Shown here in pieces: positions 1-8,006 of a stretch of 64,000 bases of DNA (its first letter is position 1; each line of letters starts with the position of its first letter). The notes beneath the pieces are model-generated. The model ran no database searches, had not been told where the DNA came from, and was given only the letters and a program-made list of their open reading frames with translations. Source of the DNA: Clostridiales bacterium (GTDB lineage: Bacteria; Bacillota; Clostridia; Lachnospirales; WQUN01). The stretch spans positions 1 through 64,000 of the forward strand of contig JAISVZ010000119.1 of assembly GCA_031271295.1 (NCBI GenBank), written 5' to 3'. The position numbers and the translations under genes are program-made.

Positions 1-52
1 ATTTGCTGTGTACATCAATTCCACAGCAGATTGGACGGACTATTTTAAGCAT
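1..52 (-). CDS. IS110-family transposase, N-terminal fragment (cut by window edge)
   Basis: The reverse strand reads MLKIVRPICCGIDVHSK before it leaves the window. This is the usual opening of IS110/IS116/IS902 DEDD transposases, where the Asp of GIDVH is the first catalytic acid. I chose the ATG at 52 because GGAGG lies 8 bases upstream of it; an in-frame ATG at 58 sits too close to that site. Only 17 residues are visible, so whether the gene is intact is unknown. The element lies directly beside the glycan island, which fits acquisition or rearrangement of this locus. Confidence 0.75.
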   Translation of the reverse strand, partial: MLKIVRPICCGIDVHSK

Positions 53-310
53 AGCCATTCCTCCAATTAAAAATTAAGACGCAAATGCATTGACTGTTCG
101 TCAGGCACTTAAATTAAGATACTTAAATCAATGATTAGTGTACATGCTCTATGGCATACTCATTTGTGCTTGAAATAGACGAACTGCACATGTTAGAATA
201 CGGACTTTTGTGTAGACAATTCTCTACTCACCCTGCCGTGCTTTGTAGTTTACATTTGCGTCATAATATAAACTTTACCTTATTATGTAATTTTTATACG
301 CGCGACCACC
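53..310. mobile_element. probable non-coding end of the IS110 element
   Basis: About 250 bases lie between the transposase start and the 59-bp repeats with no convincing gene. In IS110-group elements the stretch before the recombinase gene is the left end and can encode the bridge RNA that chooses target and donor sites (known for IS621 and relatives). A bridge RNA here is inferred from position only; I did not fold it, and the outer element boundary cannot be seen. An open frame from 151 to 354 exists but has no ribosome site and runs into the repeat, so I do not call it a gene. Confidence 0.4.
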
Positions 311-476
311 GGTTTCATTTCTATTTGTGCCGCGCAGGCGCGGCGTGTAGGTGAGTGTGAAACCGAATTGGTTTCATGTCGATTTGAGCCGAGTCCGCGC
401 GACATGTAGGTTAGTGTGAAAGCGGTTTGTTTTCATTTCAATTTGTGCCGCGCATCGAGGCATGGAGGTTAATATG
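311..476 (+). repeat. 59-bp tandem repeat, 2.8 copies, leading into the FkbM gene
   Basis: Three imperfect copies have the core TTTCATTTC at 313, 372 and 431, an exact 59-base period. Each copy can be read as a 20-codon minigene: GTG at 357 to TGA at 417-419, next GTG at 416, so stop and start overlap as GTGA. The peptides share an FHxxLxR...CR pattern. The third copy is altered at its end, stops at TAA 470-472, and its GGAGG supplies the ribosome site of the next gene (ATG 474). Whether the peptides are made is unknown. Confidence 0.7.
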
Positions 477-1490
477 CAAAATTTTGAAGTGATAAAAAGT
501 ATTTATTCATGTCTGCAGGATGATATTTCAAGAAAAATATTTAGTTTGCGGTTGTTATTAAGCCTTACAAATGACATTAACTATATTGAAGGCGTAGTTG
601 CAACAACAGATGTTGGTTTGGAGTTTATTGAAAAAATTAATAATATAAAATCCACCGGAAGTCCAATTGTGATATATGGAGCTGGAAGTGTTGGAAACCG
701 GCTTATGAATTCCTACCCTAATTTATTTACGGCTTTTATTGATAAAAGGTTTAAAGAGCTTAATTTGGAGCTACCCGTTTATGATCCGGAGTGGTTAAAA
801 AGCCATAAAGATTGTTATATTGTTTTAGCTTTTGGAAGAGGAAAATATCGCGAAGAGGTGCTGTCATTTCTGCATACAATAGGGATGCCTGAAGAAAACA
901 CTATTGATATTTACAATATTAATAGTGTTTTATGGGGTAGGCAATATTTTGATTTACCGGAATTAAATTTTAAACAAAACGAAGTGTTTGTGGATTGCGG
1001 GAGTTTTAACGGAGCTACTATTTCAGCTTTTAAGTTATGGAATAAGGAACCATTCGAATGTATTGCATTCGAGCCCGAAAAAACAATGGCGGAAATAATA
1101 CGCAACAAAGTACCATATGCAAAAGTAATAAATGCCGGTGTCTGGGATGAAAATGGTATTTTGCGTTTTAGAACTTCAGGGAGTAGCTTAATGCAAATCG
1201 CAGACTCTAATGGAGATAACGAACTACAAGTTGTAAGGCTTGACGACGAGTTAAAGGATAGGCGAGTTACATTTATAAAAATGGATATTGAAGGTTCAGA
1301 AATGAACGCTCTAAAAGGCGCGGAGGAAATAATTCGTAAGCAAAAGCCTAAATTGGCAATTTGTATTTATCATAAACTTGAAGATATTTGGGAAATTCCT
1401 CAGATAATATTAAATTACCGTCCGGATTACCGCTTATATTTGAGGCACTATTCTATTCATTTGAATGAAACTGTATTATACGCTTTGTGA
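474..1490 (+). CDS. FkbM-family methyltransferase with N-terminal Rossmann-like module
   Basis: A probable SAM-dependent O-methyltransferase of the FkbM family acting on a sugar or glycan. A Rossmann-like segment with GAGSVG lies at about residues 69-74, followed by AFID. The FkbM domain follows, with VDCG near 173, FEPE near 199, DIEGSE near 271 and IYHK near 298. I took ATG 474 because GGAGG at 464-468 is 5 bases upstream; an upstream in-frame ATG at 462 overlaps that site. It is first of four rightward genes in the glycan island. The Rossmann module recurs in most neighbours and is not part of the minimal FkbM fold. Family assignment is firm; the substrate is unknown. Confidence 0.85.
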   Translation: MQNFEVIKSIYSCLQDDISRKIFSLRLLLSLTNDINYIEGVVATTDVGLEFIEKINNIKSTGSPIVIYGAGSVGNRLMNSYPNLFTAFIDKRFKELNLELPVYDPEWLKSHKDCYIVLAFGRGKYREEVLSFLHTIGMPEENTIDIYNINSVLWGRQYFDLPELNFKQNEVFVDCGSFNGATISAFKLWNKEPFECIAFEPEKTMAEIIRNKVPYAKVINAGVWDENGILRFRTSGSSLMQIADSNGDNELQVVRLDDELKDRRVTFIKMDIEGSEMNALKGAEEIIRKQKPKLAICIYHKLEDIWEIPQIILNYRPDYRLYLRHYSIHLNETVLYAL

Positions 1491-1504
1491 GAATGGGGAT
1501 AAAT

Positions 1505-2632
1505 ATGAGAAAAATACGTGTATTACATTTTCCGCTTAGAAATAATTTTGGTGGTATTTCTTCGTTTATTTTGCGAAGTTGGCAATTCATAGATAAATCC
1601 CGATTCTTGTTTGATTTCGCGACAATGAGCAAAGAACCTTTGTATTTTGAGGAAGAGCTAGTTAAACAAGGTTGTAAGGTATACCATATTCCTTTGTACG
1701 CAGTTGAAGATGAATCGCTGTTTATAAGCGAATTTGAGAAAGTATTATGTAATTACGATGTTGTTCATTTGCATAACGGATATTGGACAAGTTTTGCATG
1801 TGAAAAAGCTGCAAAAAACGTTGGAATACCTAATGTTATAATTCATGCGCACAACACAGGAATAGGTGTAATCAATGGTGGTGCAACTTATGAAGAAGCT
1901 CTATTTTTACACAATAAGTTAAAAAGTGAATTAACCTCTGATACGGCTTCGCGCTTTTTAGCTTGCTCAATACCTGCGGGTGACTGGTTATACGGAAAAA
2001 GCATTCCGAAAAAAGAAATTCAAATACTTAACTATGCAATAGATACAGAATTATTTTCATATAATAATGGGGTCAGGGAAAGTTATAGAAAAGAATTAGG
2101 AATTTTAAATGATTTTGTTATTGGACATGTTGGGCGTTTTGAGCGTCAAAAAAACCATCTTTTTCTTATTGATACATTTTCCAAGGTTTGCAGATATTTA
2201 CCTAATACAAAACTTGTTTTAGTGGGAATCGGAGCTGACTTTGAAATTATAAAAAATAAGGTTGAGCAATATAAACTTATTGAGAAGGTTATTCTTCTTG
2301 GCAAACGAACAGATGTAGCAAATTTGCTTCAAGCAATGGATGTATTTGCTTTTCCATCTTTTTTCGAAGGGTTTGGCATTGTGCTTATAGAGGCTCAAGC
2401 TTCAGGTTTAAGGTGTATTGTAAGTGATAATGTACCCGAAGAAGCTCAAATCACTGATTTAATACAGTACCAACCTTTAGACACTGACGTATGGTGCAAA
2501 AAAATAGTAGAATTAGCAAATGATAGTTTTATTCGAACTAATTATTCGACAGAAGTTGCAAAATCAGGATATTCTATAAAAGATCAAATTAAAAATCTTG
2601 AAAAGATTTATTCAGGAGGAAAAATAGAATGA
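1505..2632 (+). CDS. GT4-family glycosyltransferase
   Basis: A GT-B fold retaining glycosyltransferase of family GT4. The C-terminal donor half shows GHVGRFERQKN at about residues 207-217 and FFEGFGIVLIE at about 286-296, which holds the EX7E signature; the N-terminal half has NNFGGISSF, the usual acceptor-side glycine loop. It should transfer a sugar from a nucleotide donor during assembly of a surface glycan. I took ATG 1505, 5 bases after GGGGA; a GTG at 1487 would overlap the previous stop as GTGA and cannot be excluded. It is the only protein of the island in which I see no extra Rossmann module. The gene end overlaps the next start by ATGA. Confidence 0.87.
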   Translation: MRKIRVLHFPLRNNFGGISSFILRSWQFIDKSRFLFDFATMSKEPLYFEEELVKQGCKVYHIPLYAVEDESLFISEFEKVLCNYDVVHLHNGYWTSFACEKAAKNVGIPNVIIHAHNTGIGVINGGATYEEALFLHNKLKSELTSDTASRFLACSIPAGDWLYGKSIPKKEIQILNYAIDTELFSYNNGVRESYRKELGILNDFVIGHVGRFERQKNHLFLIDTFSKVCRYLPNTKLVLVGIGADFEIIKNKVEQYKLIEKVILLGKRTDVANLLQAMDVFAFPSFFEGFGIVLIEAQASGLRCIVSDNVPEEAQITDLIQYQPLDTDVWCKKIVELANDSFIRTNYSTEVAKSGYSIKDQIKNLEKIYSGGKIE

Positions 2633-3738
2633 TTTTACGAAATTGCACATTGTCTGAATTTATCAAACGTATCGAAAGAAAAAAATTGGTATGCTTTGGC
2701 GCAGGGGATTGGGTTTCGGCATTATGTGTAGATTTTCCTGAATATAATCTTGAAAAATACATTTCATATATTGTAGACAATAACTTACTTCTTCGGGAAA
2801 GGGAAAAGAGTATAAATGGTACTACTATTTCTATTTTTTCTCCCGAAAAACTGATTAATGAGGCGGATAAAAACACTGTAATACTAATTACAAGCAGACA
2901 TTATTTTAAAGATATTTTTAGTAATCTTAACTCTGAAACTAATCTGAAAAACGTAGACTGTTATTTTTCTTGTTATATATACGAAACCCAATATCAAAGC
3001 ATGTCATTCAATGTGCCAGATAGCTACAGAGCTAATCTAAATCGGGTAATACCCAAACTGATTCACTATTTTTGGTTTGGCGGGAAACCTATGCCCGAGC
3101 AAAACAAGCGTTTCATAGATAGTTGGCGTAAATTTTGTCCTGATTATGACATAATAGAATGGAATGAGAATAATTACGATTTTAGCCGTCATCCTTTCAC
3201 AAAAGAAGCGGCAAAGGAAAAAATGTGGTCAAAAGTAGCAAGTTACGCCCGTTTCGATGTCGTGTATAAGTATGGCGGTATATATATGGATACAGATGTT
3301 GAAGTTATAAAACCCTTGGATGAATTGCTATATAATAACGGTTATATAGGTTTTGAATCAAGGAAGAGGATTAATGGAGGCTCCGGTTTTGGCGCTGTAA
3401 AAAATTTCAATGCAATACGTGAAATTCGAGATTATTTTGACAATATTCCGTTTAAAAACAAAGACGGGACATGCAATCTAACAGCATGTCCGGAATATGA
3501 AACTGCCTCACTTATCCAGTATGGTTTTAAAAGACTAAGTGCTGATTTTCAAATAATTAATGGGCTTACAGTGTATCCTATGGAATTTTTTAATCCGATA
3601 CTACCTTTTACTATGTTAAATAATTTTACAAAAAACACCTTCTCTATACACCATTATGATATTTCATGGGTAAGTCAAGAATCAAAAGATTCGAGGGAGT
3701 TTATGAGAAAACTTTACAAACAATTAGTATTAGAATAA
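2629..3738 (+). CDS. GT32-type (OCH1-like) glycosyltransferase with N-terminal Rossmann-like module
   Basis: Residues about 19-52 form the shared Rossmann-like module (KKLVCFGAG, then YIVDNN). A sugar-transferase domain with the DXD motif follows: IPKLIHYFWFG at 141-151, YGGIYMDTDVE with DTD at 221-223, and GGSGFGAVK. This matches the Gly_transf_sug/GT32 family, which includes capsule enzymes using nucleotide sugars. The start overlaps the GT4 stop as ATGA, so translation is probably coupled. Close paralogues lie at 3758, 14843 and in the fusion at 11133, so the island expanded by duplication. Donor and acceptor sugars cannot be told from sequence. Confidence 0.85.
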   Translation: MILRNCTLSEFIKRIERKKLVCFGAGDWVSALCVDFPEYNLEKYISYIVDNNLLLREREKSINGTTISIFSPEKLINEADKNTVILITSRHYFKDIFSNLNSETNLKNVDCYFSCYIYETQYQSMSFNVPDSYRANLNRVIPKLIHYFWFGGKPMPEQNKRFIDSWRKFCPDYDIIEWNENNYDFSRHPFTKEAAKEKMWSKVASYARFDVVYKYGGIYMDTDVEVIKPLDELLYNNGYIGFESRKRINGGSGFGAVKNFNAIREIRDYFDNIPFKNKDGTCNLTACPEYETASLIQYGFKRLSADFQIINGLTVYPMEFFNPILPFTMLNNFTKNTFSIHHYDISWVSQESKDSREFMRKLYKQLVLE

Positions 3739-3757
3739 ATATCCAAAAGGTGAAAAT

Positions 3758-4897
3758 ATGATTCTTAGAAATTGCGATATAAAGGAATTTATACGCCGAA
3801 TCAATGGTAAAAAACTTGTATGCTTTGGAGTGGGAAAGGGTGCGGATTCATTGTCGCAGCTTTTCCCGCATTACGAAGTTGAGAAATACTTTTCTTATAT
3901 AGTTGATAACAACAGTGAATTATGGGGAAGTAATCGACTTGTCGGGAGATCATTAGTTTCTATATTTTCTCCTGAGATGCTAATTTCGGATGCAATAAGA
4001 ACAGATAAGTTAACTGTTCTTATTAGTAGCACAAAATATGCAGACGAAATAATTAGTCACTTGAATACAATAGTCGAGCTTAATAATGCAGAGTGTTACA
4101 TAAGTAAGTTTATTATTGAAGCCGAAATTAGAAAACCAACGCATATACCAAACGAATATAGATTCAATACCAATCCCGTAATACCAAAACTAATACATTA
4201 TTTTTGGTTTGGCAGCAAACCGCTTCCAGAAAGGCATAATCAATTTATTAGCGGTTGGAAAGAATTATGCCCAGGCTACGATATTATTGAATGGAATATA
4301 AATAACTACGACATAAACAAGTTTCAATATACAAAAGATGCGGCATTGGCTGGTAGGTGGTCAAAAGTAGCTACTTACGCCAGATTTGATGTTGTTTATA
4401 ATTACGGTGGGATTTGTATGGATACCGATGTTGAAATGGTGAAACCGTTAGACGACTTATTGTACAATACTGCTTATATTGGCTTCGGAAATGAAAACCG
4501 AATTAACTCCGGATCCGGGTTTGGAGCAGTCAAAAATTTCGAAATGTTTAATGAGATGCGTGAAAATTACGACAACACCTTAATAAATCCTGATGGCACA
4601 CAGAATCTTTTAGTTAATAGTTATTTTGAAACAGATTTTCTCGTTAAAAAAGGACTTAACCCAAACGGAGATTTTCAAATAATTGAAAACCTCACAGTTT
4701 TCTCATCAGAGAGTTTTTCACCGATGCCAAGTTTTATATTTGCCGAATCAGGCGTAGCATATGCAACTAAAAACACATTTTCGGTTCATCATTATGATAC
4801 ATCTTTGAAAGGAGAAGAACAAATGAAAATGTATACCTCACTCACAAGGCTCTTTAATGCGTCTGTTTTAAACGAGAAACTTTTTATCAATACTTAA
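3758..4897 (+). CDS. GT32-type glycosyltransferase with N-terminal Rossmann-like module, paralogue
   Basis: Same two-part layout as the gene before it. A Rossmann-like segment begins with CFGVGKG at about residue 22 and ends with YIVDNN at 47-52. The GT32-type domain has IPKLIHYFWFG at about 142-152, YARFDVVYNYGG and MDTDVE with DTD at 222-224. It begins 19 bases after the previous stop with an AAAGGTG-type ribosome site, so it is probably the last gene of the four-gene rightward operon. It meets the leftward operon head-on 88 bases later. A weak inverted sequence lies between them, but no clear terminator. Confidence 0.85.
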   Translation: MILRNCDIKEFIRRINGKKLVCFGVGKGADSLSQLFPHYEVEKYFSYIVDNNSELWGSNRLVGRSLVSIFSPEMLISDAIRTDKLTVLISSTKYADEIISHLNTIVELNNAECYISKFIIEAEIRKPTHIPNEYRFNTNPVIPKLIHYFWFGSKPLPERHNQFISGWKELCPGYDIIEWNINNYDINKFQYTKDAALAGRWSKVATYARFDVVYNYGGICMDTDVEMVKPLDDLLYNTAYIGFGNENRINSGSGFGAVKNFEMFNEMRENYDNTLINPDGTQNLLVNSYFETDFLVKKGLNPNGDFQIIENLTVFSSESFSPMPSFIFAESGVAYATKNTFSVHHYDTSLKGEEQMKMYTSLTRLFNASVLNEKLFINT

Positions 4898-4985
4898 GTT
4901 CTAAAAACTCGAACCGAACCGATTCGAATGAAATCGTTGCTTCAAATAATATATATAAAACGCTTAGTTCTTGTTTTTCAAAGTA

Positions 4986-6149
4986 TTATCCCTTTAAGAA
5001 ATCTGCAAGACTCATAAATACTCTATAACCCAAACTCTCAAACTGAAGCTTCACCTTATTAGCTATATCTTTATTCAAAATCGTTATTATAAGGCTAACA
5101 CTCTTATCAATTCTTGTTTCAAAATCCGGTTCACTGATAGGATGCCCTGAAATATCCCGAAAGTATATGCTGTTTGCATCCCAAATAGTATATTCGAAAG
5201 GAATATCTAATACAGCGAAATACTTAATTATGAATTTCATGTTTCTGCCTGCACCGTAAAAAATTATATTGTTATTTCGCTTTACAGCACCCTGCCATAC
5301 CTTTTTATTTTCACAAATATCTTCGCTTCCGAAAACTTTTATTTGATCAAGCAAAAAATTCTGTTCATATGCTTGCTCAAACTTTACCATTTGATCATTT
5401 GAGTAGTATTTTTTTAGCAAATTTCTAACCGCTTCAATATCATCTACATCAGCTGGTTGCCATGACCATCTTAAAAAAAGTGAATCAAAAACATTATCAA
5501 TGTATTTTCGAGTATCCGTCACTACTTGAAAGGCAACAATGTTTTGAATCTCATTTTCATATCTGTGAGTTAATTTAGGTGCTACAACTGAACTCATTAG
5601 CACTCGGGTAGCATAACAATCAACACGATTTACTCTTAAATGCAAAGCAACATCATGCAAAACGACGATTGCTCCGTCATTTAGAAAAGGCAGTAGGCAA
5701 AGGAAGTTTAAAGTCTCTACGGGATGTCTGTGCTCGGTATCGATAACTGCAAAATCGTATCGCAAAGACAACACATCCAACACGTTCGAAGGGTCCGAAC
5801 CAGTAATAAGCTTCCATTTATCAAATGGCACATTTTGAAATGCCGTTTCTACATCCGAACCGATAGAAACCCATCCATTATCATAATAACGATTTAATTT
5901 ATCAATAGAAACTAAAAAACTATCGTGTATATCACTTATTGCATTCAGCAAATTAACTGTTGTACCTCCTCTGGCAACACCAATTTCAATCAAGTTTTTC
6001 GGTTTATAATGTCTTATCAATCCATTTATGAACTTTTCTTGAATGCTCTTCATTTTAGCATGTAATTTTGAATAATCAACTTCCTGAAAATGATTAAGTT
6101 CAAATTGTTCGGGTATAATCGGGAGATTTGTTAAGTGTGTTTTAAGCAT
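4986..6149 (-). CDS. class I SAM methyltransferase (Methyltransf_24 type) with C-terminal Rossmann-like module
   Basis: The N-terminal half is a SAM-dependent methyltransferase: NLIEIGVARGG at about residues 52-62 binds SAM, followed by IDTEHRHP near 136-143 and LHD near 164. It resembles Methyltransf_24 and cephalosporin-hydroxylase-like enzymes of surface glycan loci. The last 100 residues carry the island's Rossmann-like module (IIFYGAGRN near 295-303, then TIWDAN), here at the C-terminus. Other proteins have it at the N-terminus, so the module moves as a unit. This is the last gene of the eight-gene leftward operon, separated by 85 bases from the radical SAM gene upstream. The acceptor is unknown. 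Confidence 0.8.
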   Translation of the reverse strand: MLKTHLTNLPIIPEQFELNHFQEVDYSKLHAKMKSIQEKFINGLIRHYKPKNLIEIGVARGGTTVNLLNAISDIHDSFLVSIDKLNRYYDNGWVSIGSDVETAFQNVPFDKWKLITGSDPSNVLDVLSLRYDFAVIDTEHRHPVETLNFLCLLPFLNDGAIVVLHDVALHLRVNRVDCYATRVLMSSVVAPKLTHRYENEIQNIVAFQVVTDTRKYIDNVFDSLFLRWSWQPADVDDIEAVRNLLKKYYSNDQMVKFEQAYEQNFLLDQIKVFGSEDICENKKVWQGAVKRNNNIIFYGAGRNMKFIIKYFAVLDIPFEYTIWDANSIYFRDISGHPISEPDFETRIDKSVSLIITILNKDIANKVKLQFESLGYRVFMSLADFLKG

Positions 6150-6234
6150 TATCGCTTGCCTTCTTTCTGTATGTTGTTTTTTGCAATATATAACTCTTTA
6201 TGACTTCGTAAAATATTGATTTTCTTTATACAAT

Positions 6235-7968
6235 TTAAATTTCACGATGAGTGAGAAATTGTTTATCAATGCTTCGCTCTAAAAACACCTTGGTTGGCTC
6301 GGGCGAAAAACAATAACCGCCTATATCTAATACACGCCCACTCAAGCCATATTTTGATCGTAAGTAGGATTCAACGGAACTGAATTCCTCTTTATTACGC
6401 ATAATAAATATATCAGCAGTATCTTTTGTCTTTTCGTAAGATTCAATGTAAGAAGAATCGGGTGTCTCTAAAGATATACCCAGTTCTTGAAATACATCAA
6501 TAACATACCTATCCTTTGCGGTATGACCCAATAACGCAAAACGTGTTCCGATTTTAAAGTGATTAATTAATTTTTTTATTTCAAAAGAAAAAATATACTT
6601 TCTGTATTTTTGAAAGTCTAATTCAAATTCGCTTCTATTTTCAGCACATAACCTACTTATGTCGTTATAAGAACGTTCATATTCTTCCTTTATTTCAGCT
6701 TCATAGCTTTCATACATCTCATCAAACCTTTTTATTTTTTCATTATCATAAAATGTATGTATATTAAACATCAAGCCGGCAGAATGCAACTTTTTAATAA
6801 GAGTTATTAAGGGGAAAAAGGAACTTCTAAAAGGGGTTTTATACTCAAATGACAACCAAAGGTTTTTTAAATCCAAATTATTTAGAATTTTGATTACTCC
6901 GTTAAAATCCTCTTCTCGGTCGTTTATTCCAGGTAATATGTTATACTTAATTACAATATCGCCAGATTCCCTATATTTCATCAAATTTTCAATAACCTTG
7001 TGAAACATATCAACCCCCTTCACAAATCTAAAAGTTTCTCTCGTACCGGAATCTATACTTACATTTATGCTGCTGCCGTCTTTCTTCATCGAATTAGCAA
7101 TTTGAGCATCATATATAATAGCATTTGTATAAAACCATGCTCTGTAACCATACAATGATTCAATAATCAAATCCTTCCATGGATTAATAGTGATCTCACC
7201 TGAGCAAACGGAAAAGAAGCAATAATCCTCCAAAAGACTTTTTTCTCTTAAATATGCCACCATCTCAGTAGATTTTTTTGATAAGTTGTGCTTTTTCGAG
7301 TTCTCATAGCTGTTCTTCGGGTCTTTATTCACAGTGCAATAAATGCATTTGCATTGGCACGGAACTGGGGATTGGTTATAGCTTATTTTCGAAACTTTAC
7401 CGCTTCCATAATACTTATATTTCTTTAAAGAAACACAATTTATGCAAGAATTAGCGGCATCTATTTCTACATCGTTATTTAATTCATACAAAATCGTTTC
7501 GATTTTTTTAATATAGGTTTTTGCCGTTTCTGCAGGTGAGTCGCCATATTCTAGCGAAGGTGCTCCATTGTTATTAAACCCATTTGTCGATCTGCAACAC
7601 GGTCTTATATTGCCTCCATAAAAACCCAAAGTATACTGTACAAGCTGCTCACAAGCCGTTATGTACATCGAGAATATGCATTCACCAAGCCCCATGATTT
7701 GAAGCTGAGCTTCTATTTCCTTGTAAAGAGGTCCGTCTGGCGTTATTAAAATTTTCAAATCTGCCTTATCTTCAATATATAATTCTTCTACACTTTTTAA
7801 TAAATAACTATGATTCTTAAACTCTATTTTATTCACTTTGGGATTGTTATCAATGAAATATGACACTTCAAGTCCATTATCCACCATACATTTCAGCGTT
7901 TTTAAACTATTCTCTCCAGTTCCGAATAGTACAATTTTCTTGTCTTTTAAGACATCAAACATAAACAT
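6235..7968 (-). CDS. radical SAM protein with Rossmann-like module (paralogue 1)
   Basis: Residues about 10-42 form the shared module (KIVLFGTGEN, then YFIDNN). The radical SAM core follows with CxxxCxxC at C204, C208 and C211, the three ligands of the SAM-cleaving 4Fe-4S cluster, and SIDSGT further on. Extra cysteines occur just before the core (CINC at 175-178, CC at 124-125) and could hold another cluster or zinc. The last 130 residues look like a second nucleotide-binding region (GTRFALLG, then ADIFIMRN). AGGAGG lies 11 bases before the ATG. The reaction is unknown; in a glycan locus it could be sugar or peptide modification. Confidence 0.75.
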   Translation of the reverse strand: MFMFDVLKDKKIVLFGTGENSLKTLKCMVDNGLEVSYFIDNNPKVNKIEFKNHSYLLKSVEELYIEDKADLKILITPDGPLYKEIEAQLQIMGLGECIFSMYITACEQLVQYTLGFYGGNIRPCCRSTNGFNNNGAPSLEYGDSPAETAKTYIKKIETILYELNNDVEIDAANSCINCVSLKKYKYYGSGKVSKISYNQSPVPCQCKCIYCTVNKDPKNSYENSKKHNLSKKSTEMVAYLREKSLLEDYCFFSVCSGEITINPWKDLIIESLYGYRAWFYTNAIIYDAQIANSMKKDGSSINVSIDSGTRETFRFVKGVDMFHKVIENLMKYRESGDIVIKYNILPGINDREEDFNGVIKILNNLDLKNLWLSFEYKTPFRSSFFPLITLIKKLHSAGLMFNIHTFYDNEKIKRFDEMYESYEAEIKEEYERSYNDISRLCAENRSEFELDFQKYRKYIFSFEIKKLINHFKIGTRFALLGHTAKDRYVIDVFQELGISLETPDSSYIESYEKTKDTADIFIMRNKEEFSSVESYLRSKYGLSGRVLDIGGYCFSPEPTKVFLERSIDKQFLTHREI

Positions 7969-8006
7969 ATTATCTTCAGCCTCCTAAATAACACTTTACG
8001 CGGCTT

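Noticed and set aside
151-354. Open frame of 67 codons before the FkbM gene
   Set aside because: No ribosome site, runs through a repeat unit, and no family resemblance; better seen as IS110 end plus repeat.
311-476. CRISPR array
   Set aside because: Whole 59-base units repeat without unique spacers.
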